A stretch of DNA of 64,000 nucleotides from Erinaceus europaeus (taxonomy: Eukaryota > Chordata > Mammalia > Eulipotyphla > Erinaceidae). This document shows, one piece after another, positions 1-9,816 of this stretch (the first letter of the stretch is position 1; each line of letters starts with the position of its first letter). The position numbers and the translations under genes were made by a program. Under the pieces are notes generated by a model that saw nothing but the letters and a program-made list of their open reading frames with translations, was not told where the DNA came from and did not search any database. Location of the stretch: contig NW_026647605.1 of assembly GCF_950295315.1 (NCBI RefSeq), positions 66,001 through 130,000 of the forward strand, read 5' to 3'.

Positions 1-2388
1 TCTGTCTCTCACACAAACACCAGAGTCCCCCTGTCTTTGTCTGTCTGTCTCTCTCACATACACCAGAGTCCCCCTGTCTCTGTCTGTCTGTCTCACACAC
101 ACACCAGAGTCCCCCTGTCTCTGTCTGTCTGTCTGTTTGTCTCTATCACATATACACCAGAGTCCCCCATTTCTGTCTGTCAGTCTGTCTGTCTCACACA
201 TACGCCAGAGTCCCCCGTCTCTGTCTGTCAGTCTGTCTGTCTCACACATACACCAGAGTCCCCCGTCTCTGTCTGTCTGTCTGTCTCACACATATACTAG
301 AGTCCCCCTACTCTGTCTGTCTGTCTGTCTGTCTCACACATACACCAGAGTCCCCCTGTCTCTGTCTGTCTGTCTGTCTCACACATACACCAGAGTCCCC
401 CTGTCTCTGTCTGTCTGTCCGTCTCACACATATACCAGAGTCCCCCTGTCTCTGTCTGTCTGTCTCTCACACATACACCAGAGTCCCCCTGTCTCTGTCT
501 GTCTGTCTGTCTCACACACACACCAGAGTCCCCCTGTCTCTGTCTGTCTGTCCGTCTCACACATATACCAGAGTCCCCCTGTCTCTGTCTGTCTGTCTCT
601 CACACATACTCCAGAGTCCCCCTGTCTCTGTCAGTCTGTCTCTCACACATACACCAGAGTCCCCCTGTCTCTGTCTGTCTGTCTGTCTCACACACACACC
701 AGAGTCCCCCTGTCTCTGTCTGTCTGTCTGTCTGTCTCACACAAACACCAGAGTCCCCCTGTCTCTGTCTGTCTGTCTCACACATACACCAGAGTCCCCC
801 TGTCTCTGTCTGTCAGTCTGTCTCTCACACAAACACCAGAGTCCCCCTGTCTTTGTCTGTCTGTCTCTCTCACATACACCAGAGTCCCCCTGTCTCTGTC
901 TGTCTGTCTCACACACACACCAGAGTCCCCCTGTCTCTGTCTGTCTGTCTCACACACACACCAGAGTCCCCCTGTCTCTGTCTGTCTGTCTCACACATAC
1001 ACCAGAGTCCCCCTGTCTCTGTCTGTCTGTCTGTCTGTCTCACACACACACCAGAGTCCCCCTGTCTCTGTCTGTCTGTCTCACACACACACCAGAGTCC
1101 CCCTGTCTCTGTCTGTCTGTCTCACACATACACCAGAGTCCCCCTGTCTCTGTCTGTCTGTCTCACACACACACCAGAGTCCCCCTGTCTCTGTCTGTCT
1201 GTCTGTTTGTCTCTATCACATATACACCAGAGTCCCCCATTTCTGTCTGTCAGTCTGTCTGTCTCACACATACGCCAGAGTCCCCCGTCTCTGTCTGTCA
1301 GTCTGTCTGTCTCACACATACACCAGAGTCCCCCGTCTCTGTCTGTCTGTCTGTCTCACACATATACTAGAGTCCCCCTACTCTGTCTGTCTGTCTGTCT
1401 GTCTCACACATACACCAGAGTCCCCCTGTCTCTGTCTGTCTGTCTGTCTCACACATACACCAGAGTCCCCCTGTCTCTGTCTGTCTGTCCGTCTCACACA
1501 TATACCAGAGTCCCCCTGTCTCTGTCTGTCTGTCTCTCACACATACACCAGAGTCCCCCTGTCTCTGTCTGTCTGTCTGTCTCACACACACACCAGAGTC
1601 CCCCTGTCTCTGTCTGTCTGTCCGTCTCACACATATACCAGAGTCCCCCTGTCTCTGTCTGTCTGTCTCTCACACATACTCCAGAGTCCCCCTGTCTCTG
1701 TCAGTCTGTCTCTCACACATACACCAGAGTCCCCCTGTCTCTGTCTGTCTGTCTGTCTCACACACACACCAGAGTCCCCCTGTCTCTGTCTGTCTGTCTG
1801 TCTGTCTCACACAAACACCAGAGTCCCCCTGTCTCTGTCTGTCTGTCTCACACATACACCAGAGTCCCCCTGTCTCTGTCTGTCAGTCTGTCTCTCACAC
1901 AAACACCAGAGTCCCCCTGTCTTTGTCTGTCTGTCTCTCTCACATACACCAGAGTCCCCCTGTCTCTGTCTGTCTGTCTCACACACACACCAGAGTCCCC
2001 CTGTCTCTGTCTGTCTGTCTCACACACACACCAGAGTCCCCCTGTCTCTGTCTGTCTGTCTCACACATACACCAGAGTCCCCCTGTCTCTGTCTGTCTGT
2101 CTGTCTGTCTCACACACACACCAGAGTCCCCCTGTCTCTGTCTGTCTGTCTCACACACACACCAGAGTCCCCCTGTCTCTGTCTGTCTGTCTCACACATA
2201 CACCAGAGTCCCCCTGTCTCTGTCTGTCTGTCTCACACACACACCAGAGTCCCCCTGTCTCTGTCTGTCTGTCTCACACATACACCAGAGTCCCCCTGTC
2301 TCTGTCTGTCTGTCTGTCTCACACATACACCAGAGTCCCCCGTCTCTGTCTTTCTTTGTCTGTCTGTCTGTCTCTCATGCAGGCACAC
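1..2388. repeat. Minisatellite, about 36-44 bp unit, with 1,070-bp higher-order duplication
   Basis: The unit is CAGAGTCCCCCTGTCTCTG followed by two to four TGTC tetramers and then CTCACACATACAC, or a CACACA variant. Unit length changes mainly through the number of TGTC copies. The array runs off the left edge of the window. A larger unit is superimposed: the sequence from about 61 to 1200 recurs at 1131 to 2270, offset exactly 1,070 bp, and I saw no mismatch when comparing rows. Landmarks include the TATACTAG variant near 293 and 1363, and the TCAGTCTGTC variant near 630 and 1700. No coding function is inferred; frames are open on both strands. Confidence 0.95.
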
Positions 2389-4432
2389 ACCAGTTCTCTG
2401 TGTCTCTCTATCTCTCTGGTATAAACCCACCTGGGCTTCCTGTCTCTCGTCTTTCTGTCTCTGTCTCTGTCTCTCTTATGCAGACACCCTCACCCAGGCC
2501 TCCTCTCTCTGAGTCTGTCTCTTTCTGAGTCTCTCTGTCTCTGAGTCTCTCTCTGAGTTCCTCTGTCTCTGTCTCTCTGAGTCTCTGTCTCTGTCTCTGA
2601 GTCTCTCTTTGAGTCTCTGTCTCTCTGAGTCTCTCTGAGTTTCTCTGTCTCTGAGTCTCTGTCCGAGTTTCTCTGTCTCTCTGATTCTCTATCTCTGAGT
2701 CTCTCTTTGAGTCTCTGTCTCTCTGAGTCTCTCTGTCTCTCTGAGTTTCTCTGTCTCTGAGTCTGTCTCTCAGTATTTGTCTTTCTGAGTCTTTCTGTCT
2801 CTGTCTCTCTGAGTCTCTCTCTCTCTTGAGTCTCTATTCTCTGAGTACCTGTGTCTCTCTGAATCTGTTTCTGAGTCTCTCTGTCTCTGAGTCTTTCTGT
2901 CTCTCATACACACGCCCTCACCCAGGCCTCCTCTCTGAGTCTCTCTGTCCCTTTCTGAGTCTCCCTGTCTCTCTGCATCTCTCCATCTCTGTCTCTGTCT
3001 TACACAGACACCCCCACCCAGGCCTCCTGTCTGAGTCTCTGGGTTTCTGAGTCTCTCTGTCTCTCCATCTCTGTCTCTTCTACAGACACCCCCACCCAGG
3101 CCTCCTCTCTCTCTGAGTCTCTGAGTCTCTCTGTCTCTCTCCGAGTCTCTCTGTCTCTGTCTCTCTTATACAGACATCCCCCACCCAGGTCTCCGCTCTC
3201 TGAGTCTCTGAGTCTCTCTGTCTCTGGGTCTCTCTGTCTCTCTTATACGGACATCTCCCACCCAGGCCTCCTCTCTCTCCGAGTCTCTCTCTCTGAGTCT
3301 GTCTCTTTGAGTTTCTCTGTCTCTCTGAGTCTCACTGTCTCTCTCTGTCTCTCCACCCCTGTCTCTCGGAGTCTCTCTCTCTTTGAGTTTCTCTGTCTCT
3401 CTCTGAGTCTCTCTGTCTCCGAGTCTCTCTGTCTCTCCATCCCTGTCTCTCTGAGTCTCCCTGTCTCTCTGAGTCTCTCTCTGAGTCTCTCTGTCTCTCC
3501 ATCTCTCTCTGAGTCTCACTGTCTCTCTCTGTCTCTCCATCTCTGTTTCTCTGAGTCTCTCTCTTAGTCTGTCTCTTTGAGTTTCTCTGTCTCTCTCTGA
3601 GTCTCTCTGTCTCCGAGTCTCTCTGTCTCTCTGTCTCTCCATCCCTGTCTCTCTGAGTCTCCCTGTCTCTCTGAGTCTCTCTCTGAGTCTCTCTGTCTCT
3701 CCATCTCTCTCTGAGTCTCACTGTCTCTCTCTGTCTCTCCATCTCTGTTTCTCTGAGTCTCTCTCTTAGTCTGTCTCTTTGAGTTTCTCTGTCTCTCTCT
3801 GAGTCTCTCTGTCTGTCTCTGAGTCTCTCTGTCTCTCCATCTCTGTCTCTCTGAGTCTCACTGTCTCTCTGTCTCTCCTCTCTATCTCTGAGTCTCTCTG
3901 TCTCTCCATCTCTGTATCTTTGAGTCTCTCTCTTAGTCTGTCTCTGAGTTTCTCTGTCTCTCTGAGTCTCTGTCTCTGAGTCTCTCTGTCTCTCCATCTC
4001 TTTCTCTCTGAGTCTCTCTCTTTGTCTCTGAGTATCTCTGTCTCTCTGAGTCTCTCTGTCTGAGTCTCTCTGTCTCTCCATCTCTGTCTCTCACGCAGAC
4101 ACCCCACCCAGGCTTCCTCTCTCTCTTAGTCTGTCTCTCTCCTTGATTTTCTGTCTCTCTCTGGGTCTCTCTGAGTCTCTGGATCTGAGTCTCTCTGTCT
4201 CTGGGTCTCTCTGTCTCTCTTATACAGACATCTCCCACTCAGGCCTCCTCTCTCTCCGAGTCTCTCTGTCTCTCTCTCTCTGAGTCTCTGTCTCTTTCTG
4301 GGTCTCTCTGTCTCTGTCTCTCTTATACAGACATCCCCACCCAGGCCTCCTCTCTCTCCGAGTCTCTCTGTCTCTCCAAGTCTCTCCATCTCTGTCTCTC
4401 ATGCAGACACCCCCTACCCAGGATCTCTCTCT
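2389..4432. repeat. CT-rich imperfect array with an interspersed 30-bp motif
   Basis: Almost pure pyrimidine on the plus strand, built from CTCTGTCT, CTCTGAGT and TCTCTCTGAG words. A more complex block recurs inside it: TTATACAGACACCCCCACC followed by CAGGCCTCCTCTCTCT. Copies lie near 2475, 2905, 3000, 3080, 3170, 3244, 4090, 4210, 4325 and 4400. Long homopyrimidine stretches of this type can adopt triplex structures; that is general knowledge, not shown here. The left edge, near 2389-2440, is a short transition from the first minisatellite. Confidence 0.9.
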
Positions 4433-4784
4433 CCCCCCATGAAAACGTCCCAGTAAACCCTCTTCTGAGGCCTCCGTCCCCGTCCCCCATCACCCCGTCC
4501 CCCTGTCCCCCATCCCCCGTCCACCTGTCCCCCTGGCCCCATCCCCCTGTCCCTCCATCCCCCCTCCCCATCCCCCTGTCCCCCTGTCCCCTGTCCCCCG
4601 TCCCCCGGTCCCCCATCCCCCATCGTCCCCCTGTCCCCCCCCCCCGTCCCCCATCGTCCCCCATCCCCCTGTCCCCCGTCCCCCATCCCTGTCCCCCATC
4701 GTCCCCCTGTCCCCCATCCCCCCTGTCCCCCCGCCCCCCTGTCCCCCAACCCCCGTCCCCCTGTCCCCCGACCCCCTGCCACCG
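4433..4784. repeat. C-rich array of CCCCGTCCCCCTGT type
   Basis: Runs of four to nine C separated by two or three bases (GT, TGT, AT, CAT) fill the whole span, from the end of the CT array to CCGGGTGTCTGG. The minus strand therefore carries many runs of four or more G with loops of two to three bases, which fits the G-quadruplex pattern. The plus strand fits the i-motif pattern. Confidence 0.9.
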
Positions 4785-4969
4785 GGTGTCTGGGGGGCAG
4801 AGTGAGGAGGGTCCAGGTCCCAGCAGGGCAGGCGGCATCCAGCTCAGCTCCTGGCGGCCACAGGAGGGCGGTGTGGACCGCGGGGGACGGCCGGGACCGG
4901 CTTTGCTCCCTGGGCCAGCGGGAGGGACGGGGCGGGGGGCACGGGGAGGGGACGGGCGGCTCAGCCGTC
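4785..4969. other. CpG-rich unique sequence
   Basis: High-complexity GC-rich DNA with many CpG dinucleotides and one GGGGCGGGG box (4929-4937), which matches the SP1/KLF consensus. It lies between the C-rich array and a SINE. It is only about 185 bp long, and no splice site, TATA box or credible reading frame supports a gene. It could be the remnant of a CpG island; I assign no function. Confidence 0.5.
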
Positions 4970-5092
4970 AGAGCCCAGGACGTGCGGCCTGAGCCCCCAG
5001 AGGCCCCGGGTTCCAGCCCCGGCTCCCCCCTCAGGCCAGAGCTCTGCTTTCTCCCTCACTCTTTCATTTCAATCAATCAGTAATCAATAATG
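4970..5092 (+). mobile_element. tRNA-derived SINE, short family with AATC-type tail
   Basis: The sense strand is plus. The B box is GGTTCCAGCCC (from about 5010), one mismatch from GGTTCGANNCC. It is followed by GGCTCCCCCCTCAGGCCAGA and a tail of CAATCAATCAGTAATCAATA. The 5' part, with the A box seen in other copies, is truncated to GTCAGAGCCCAGGA. The same body occurs on the opposite strand at 6237-6535, 14575-14955 and 61491-62440. Confidence 0.8.
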
Positions 5093-5730
5093 GCACTGAC
5101 ACACGCTGACACACGCTGGGACACACTGACACACGCTGGGACACACAGACACACGCTGACACATGCTGGGACACACTGACACATGCTGACACACGCTGGG
5201 ACACGCTGACATACACTGGGACACACAGACGCACGCTGACACACAGACACACGTTGACACATGCTGGGACACACTGACACGCTGACACACAGACACACGC
5301 TGACACATGCTGGGACACACTGACACACGCTGACACACACTGGGACACACTGACACAGGCTGGGACACGCTGACACAAGCTGACACAGGCTGGGACACGC
5401 TGACACAGGCTGGGACACGCTGACACATGCTGGGACATGCTGGGACACGCTGACACACGCTGGGACATGCTGACACACGCTGGGACACACTGACACACGC
5501 TGGGACACGCTGACACACGCTGACACACACTGGGACACACCGACACATGCTGGGACACACTGACACACGCTGGGACACACTGACACACGATGGGACACAC
5601 TGACACACGATGGGACACACTGGCACATGCTGGGACACGCTGACACACACTGGGACACACATGATGACACACGCTGACACATGCTGGGACACACATGATG
5701 ACACACGCTGACACACGCTAACACACGCTA
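5093..5730. repeat. Minisatellite, about 20-bp unit
   Basis: The units are GCTGGGACACACTGACACA and the shorter GCTGACACAC form, mixed irregularly. CpG and TpG/CpA versions of the same position (ACACGCTG, ACATGCTG) alternate, which is typical of methylated CpG decay. The array starts immediately after the SINE tail and ends in CTAACACACACCTCC. Cysteine- and valine-rich frames on the minus strand simply reflect TGTGTC and CAGCGT words. Confidence 0.92.
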
Positions 5731-5944
5731 ACACACACCTCCTCCAAGTGCAAGGAAGCTGAACCCCGAGAGAATCAGGAAGGTGTCTCCCACCCACACG
5801 GGGCCCAGACTCACCCGTGTCGTGTCCTGTCTGTCTGTCCGTCCATCAGCCTCAGGGAGCGACTCCCGCCCGGCCCGCGGGGCCCCGGGTCCTGACGGCT
5901 CACAGGTGGAGGGTCCTGGGTGGCCGGGCTGGGGGCTTGCCAGG

Positions 5945-5945
<1 letters not shown>
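5731..5945. other. Unique GC-rich spacer
   Basis: Complex sequence between a minisatellite and a CA repeat. It holds a small TGTCTGTCTGTCCGTCC run near 5826. I see no recognisable gene, SINE or regulatory element in it. Confidence 0.5.

Positions 5946-5990
<45 letters not shown>
5946..5990. repeat. CA dinucleotide microsatellite
   Basis: An uninterrupted CA run of about 22 units, ending at GGGGACCGTG. Confidence 0.97.
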
Positions 5991-5992
<2 letters not shown>

Positions 5993-6236
5993 GGACCGTG
6001 TTTGACCTTCACCTTGACCTTCACACACGACTCACCCCGCGGCCACGGCCGCCATGACGCCAGGGGGGGCTTCAGTCGGGAGATTTGTTTCTGGACCCCC
6101 ATCTGGGGGGCACAGGGGGACAGACGGACATGGGGGGATGGATGGACATGGGGGGGACGGACGGACATGGGGCAGGTAGAGAGAGGGGGCCTCCGGAAGG
6201 GATGGGGAGCAGCTTTTAAAGATGCATTCATTCCTT
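5991..6236. other. Unique spacer with short GGACGGACATGG repeats
   Basis: Complex at first (6000-6110). Three imperfect copies of a GGACGGACATGGGG-like word follow at about 6118-6175, then a purine-rich stretch running into the next SINE. No gene is evident. Confidence 0.5.
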
Positions 6237-6382
6237 CAACGAGAGAGAGAGAGAGAGAGAGAGAGAGCAGAGCCCTGGCCTGAGGTGGAGCTGGGGCTGG
6301 AACCCAGGGCCTCTGGGGGCTCAGGCTGCACATCCTGGGCTCTGACCACTGGGCCGTCTCCCCCGCACATTCCATGGGGTTT
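6237..6382 (-). mobile_element. tRNA-derived SINE, short family
   Basis: Read on the minus strand: A box region GGCCCAGTGGTCAGAGC, then TCCAGCCCCAGCT (B box region) and a GGCTCT block, ending in a CT run. That run is the GA dinucleotide tract at 6241-6266 on the plus strand. GGGGGAG at the 5' end can pair with CTCCCCC after the B box in the better-preserved copies, as expected for a tRNA acceptor stem. It is joined head to tail to the next copy. Confidence 0.8.
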
Positions 6383-6535
6383 ATTGATTATTGATTATTG
6401 ATGGATTTGAATGAGAGAGCAGAGCCCTGGCCTGAGGGGGAGCCGGGGCTGGAACCCGGGGCCTCTGGGGGACTCAGGCCGCACGTCCTGGGCTCTGACC
6501 ACTGGGCCGTCTCCCCCGCACATTCCGCGGGGTTT
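6383..6535 (-). mobile_element. tRNA-derived SINE, second tandem copy
   Basis: Same family and orientation as the preceding copy. Minus-strand features: GGCCCAGTGGTCAGAGCCC, then GGGTTCCAGCCCCGGCTCCC, then GGCTCTGCTCTCTCATTC and an AATAATCAAT-type tail (plus-strand ATTGATTATTGATTATTG at 6379-6400). No unique DNA separates the two copies, so they form a two-unit tandem array rather than independent insertions with target duplications. Confidence 0.8.
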
Positions 6536-6642
6536 TATGGATCATTGATGATTGATGGATTAGAACAAGAGTGAGCTGAGCCTGGCTGGGGGCCTGAGGT
6601 TGCGGCCGTGTGTGAGGCCTCTGCCTGGCTCAGCCAATGATG
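6536..6642 (-). mobile_element. Degenerate SINE fragment, probable
   Basis: Starts with the tail motif ATTGATGATTGATGGATTAG expected between tandem copies. It continues with a divergent body (GAGCTGAGCCTGGCTGGGGG) that lacks a recognisable B box. It ends at the GAAT array. Assignment to the SINE family rests on the tail and position only. Confidence 0.45.
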
Positions 6643-7259
6643 AATGAATAAATGAATGAATGAATGAATGAATGAATAAATGAATAAATGAATGAATTAA
6701 TAAATGAATGAATAAATGAATGAATAAATGAATGAACGAATGAATGAACAAATAAATGAATGAATGAATAAATGAATGAATGAATAAATGAATGAATGAA
6801 TGGATGAATAGATGAATGAATGAATGAATAAATGAATAAATGAATGAATGAATAAATGAATGAATGAATGAATAAATGAATGAATGAATGGATGAATAAA
6901 TGAATGAATGAATAAATGAATAGATGAATGAATGAATAAATCAATAAATGAATAAATGAATGAATGAATGAATGAATGAATGAATAAATGAATGAATAAA
7001 TGAATGAATAAATCAATAAATGAATAAATGAATTAATGAATAAATGAATGAATAAATCAATAAATGAATAAATGAATGAATGAATAAATGAATGAATGAA
7101 TGAATGAATGAATAAAGGAATGAATGAATAAATGAATGAATAAATCAATAAATGAATAAATGAATGAATAAATGAATGAATAAATGAATGAATGAATAAA
7201 TGAATGAATAAATCAATAAATGAATAAATGAATGAATAAATGAATGAATGAATGAATGA
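6643..7259. repeat. GAAT/AAAT tetranucleotide array
   Basis: Tandem GAAT with frequent AAAT and occasional GGAT, AGAT and CAAT variants, giving larger AAATGAATGAAT patterns. It is the main plus-strand purine-rich array in the left half of the window. Isoleucine, histidine, serine and phenylalanine-rich frames on the minus strand are translations of TTCA repeats. Confidence 0.95.
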
Positions 7260-7311
7260 AGCCCATTTTACACTGGAGTCTGTGGGGTGTGGAGCAGGGC
7301 CGCACTGTCTC
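7260..7311. other. Short unique spacer, first copy of a duplicated spacer
   Basis: About 50 bp of complex sequence between the GAAT array and a CT array. It resembles the spacer at 8398-8436: both contain AGTCT, then GTGTGGA, CAGGGC, GCA and CTGTCT in the same order. Confidence 0.6.
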
Positions 7312-8369
7312 CCTGTCTCGTCTCTCTGTCTCCTTATCTCCCTGTCTCGTCTCTCTGTCCCCCTGTCTCTTTGTCTCTCTGTCTCCCTGTATCTCTGTCT
7401 GTCTCTTGTCTCTCTGTCTCTCTGCCTCCCTGTCTCTGTCTCCTTGTCTCTCTGTCCTCCTGTCTGTCTGTCTGTCTGTCTCTCTGTCTCCCTGTCTCTT
7501 TGTCTTTCTGTCTCCCTGTATCTCTGTCTGTCTCTTGTCTCTCTGTCTCCCTGTCTCTCTGTCTCCCTGTCTCTGTCTCCTTGTCTCTCTGTCTGTCTCT
7601 TGTCTCTCTGTCTCTCTGTCTCTCTTGTCTCTCTGTTTCCCTGTCTCCTTGTCTCTCTGTCTACCTGTCTCTTGTCTCCTTGTCTCCCTGTATCTCTGTC
7701 TGTCTCTTGTCTCTGTCTCCCTGTCTCTGTCTCCTCGTCTCTCTGTCTCCCTGTCTCTTGTCTCCCTGTCTCTGTCTCCTTGTCTCTCTGTCTCTTGTCT
7801 CTCTGTCTCCCTGTCTCTCTGTCTGTCTCTTGTCTCTCTGTCTCCCTGTCTCTCTGTCTCCCTTTCTCTCTGTCTCCTTGTCTCCCTGTCTCTTGTCTCC
7901 TTGTCTCCCTGTCTCTCTGTCTCTGTCTCCCTGTGTCTCTATCTCTGTCTCCCTGTCTCTCTTTCTGTCTCCCTGTCTCTCTTTCTGTCTCTCTGTCTCC
8001 CTGTCTCCTTGTCTCTCTGTCTCCTTGTCTCTCTGTCTCCCTGTCTCTCTGTCTTTCTGTCTCCTTGTCTCCCTGTATCTGTCTGTCTGTCTCTTGTCTC
8101 TGTCTCCCTGTCTCTGTCTCCTCGTCTCTCTGTCTCCCTGTCTCTTGTCTCCCTGTCTCTGTCTCCCTGTCTTTCTATCTCTGTCTCTCTGTCTGTCTCC
8201 CTGTGTCTCTATCTCTGTCTCTCTGTCTCCCTGTCTTTCTATCTCTGTCTCTCTGTCTCCCTGTTTCTCTGTTTCCCTGTGTCTCTATCTCTGTCTCTCT
8301 GTCTCCCTGTCTCTCTGTCTTTCTGTCTCTCTGTCTCCCCCTTCCCTCTCTACCTCTCTGTCTCTGTCC
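7312..8369. repeat. Pyrimidine array, CTCTGTCTCCCTGT type
   Basis: Homopyrimidine apart from regular G in the word CTGTCTC. Units are CTCTGTCTCC and CCTGTCTCTTGT, in many permutations. Internal duplications are visible: the block CTCTGTCTCCCTGTGTCTCT recurs near 7927, 8193 and 8268. Confidence 0.93.
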
Positions 8370-8429
8370 GATCAATCAATTAATCTTTCAAAATGAGAAG
8401 TCTACTGTGGTGTGGATCAGGGCGGCATC
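8370..8429. other. Short unique spacer, second copy of a duplicated spacer
   Basis: Contains CGATCAATCAATTAATC (8369-8385) and then sequence similar to 7276-7314. It separates two different pyrimidine arrays. No gene is evident. Confidence 0.6.
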
Positions 8430-9236
8430 TCTGTCTGTCTGTCTGCTTGTCTGTGTGTCTGTCTGCCTGCCTGCTTGCCTGTCTGCCTGTGTGTCTGTCT
8501 GCCTGCTTGTCTGCCTGTGTGTCTGTCTGTCTGTCTGCTTGCCTGCCTGTGTATCTGCCTGCCTGTCTGTCTGTCAGTCTGCTTGCCTGTGTGTCTGTGT
8601 GTCTGTCTGCCTGCCTGCCTGTCTGCCTGCCTGTGTGTCTGTCTGTCTGCCAGCCTGTCTGTGTGTCTGTCTGCCTGCCTGCCTGTGTGTCTGTCTGTCT
8701 GCCAGCCTGTCTGTGTGTCTGCCTGTGTCTGCCTGTGTGTCTGTCTGCCTGTGTGTCTGCCTGCCTGTCTGCGTGTCTGTCTGTCTGCTTGCCTGCCTGT
8801 CTGTCTGCCTGCCTGTGTGTCTGTCTGTCTGCCAGCCTGTCTGTGTGCCTGCCTGCCTGCCTGCGTGTCTGTCTGCTTGCCTGTCTGCGTGTCTGTCTGC
8901 CTGACAGCCTCTCTGTGTGTCTGCCTGCCTGCCTGCCTGTGTGTCTGCCTGTCTGTCTGCCTCTGTGTCTGTCTGCCTGTCTGCGTGTCTGTCTGTCTGT
9001 CTGCCTGCCTGCCTGTCTGTCTGCCTGTCTGTCTGTCTGCCTGCCTGCCTGTGTGTCTGTCTGTCTGCCAGCCTGTCTGTGTGTCTGTCTGCCTGCCAGC
9101 CTGTGTGTCTGCCTGCCTGCCTGCCTGTGTGTCTGCCTGCGTGTCTGTCTGTCTGCCTGTCTGCCTGCGTGTCTGTCTGCCTGCCTGTCTGCCTGTCTGC
9201 CAGCCTGTCTGTGTGTCTGTCTTCCTCCCTCCCTCC
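8430..9236. repeat. CTGT/CTGC tetranucleotide array
   Basis: Tandem CTGT and CTGC tetramers in blocks such as CTGCCTGCCTGCCTGT, with CTGTGTGTCTG interruptions. CCTG runs of three or four units occur at several points. It ends in CTTCCTCCCTCCCTCCCTCC and a short CCCCT run near 9240-9265. Cysteine, leucine and valine-rich frames across it are artefacts. Confidence 0.94.
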
Positions 9237-9762
9237 CTCCGTCCCTCCCCTCCCCTCCCCTCTCCCCTGTGATTCCCAGCAGCCCCCGGGGGAGCTGGCG
9301 AGTGTCTGGGCCCCGGGACCAGCCGTGGGGGGGTGGGGGGGCTTGAACCCGGGCTCCTGAGCCTGCTGAGGGGCGGGTGGGGACGGGGCCCAGGTGGGGG
9401 AGGCCTCAGGTGTCCCGCGAGCAGGTGCGGGGTCCCGGCTCAGGGCCCCCTCCTTCCCCCCCCCCCTGTGCCCCCGGCAGGTGTCCGTCCGGAGGGCCCA
9501 CCTGCGCCCCTGGGGTCCGTCTGTCGGCCTGCGTGTCCCCCTCCCCCGTCTCCCCGTCTCCCCGCCGCCTGCGGCCCCCCGCGCCGCCCTCCAGGCCGCC
9601 CGCCCCGGCTGCCATCAGCTCCCCGAGGCTGTGATTTAATACCTGTCAGCGCCTGTCACCGCGCGGCCTGTGACACCCGGCTGGGCGGAGGGCGGGCGGA
9701 GGGAGGGCGGGCGGCTGGACCCTGGTCGGCGCCCACAGTCTGTGGGGGTGCAGGAGGCCTGT

Positions 9763-9765
<3 letters not shown>
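9237..9765. other. GC-rich island with a compact motif cluster
   Basis: Complex CpG-rich DNA. The GGCTTGAACCCGGGCTCC word near 9336 resembles an inverted SINE B box and may be a decayed SINE. A pyrimidine tract followed by CAG at 9478-9480 looks like a splice acceptor, but no open exon or donor supports it. At 9632-9675, TGATTTAAT, two CTGTCA words and a TGACA lie within 45 bp, a combination seen in HOX/PBX/MEIS-bound elements. No gene is called. Confidence 0.5.
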
Positions 9766-9811
<46 letters not shown>

Positions 9812-9816
9812 CGCGT
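9766..9816. repeat. TG tract joined to CG tract
   Basis: About 18 TG dinucleotides run directly into GCGCGCGCGCGCG at 9803-9815. Alternating purine-pyrimidine tracts of this composition are classic Z-DNA formers. Confidence 0.95.

Noticed and set aside
4785..5000. CpG-island promoter
   Set aside because: The CpG-rich stretch has one SP1-type box but is short, is bounded by a C-rich array and a SINE, and leads to no transcript-like sequence.
9459..9560. Splice acceptor and exon starting at 9481
   Set aside because: The C-rich tract before CAG is compatible with an acceptor, but the downstream reading frame shows no recognisable product, and similar C-rich-CAG words are frequent in this GC-rich DNA.
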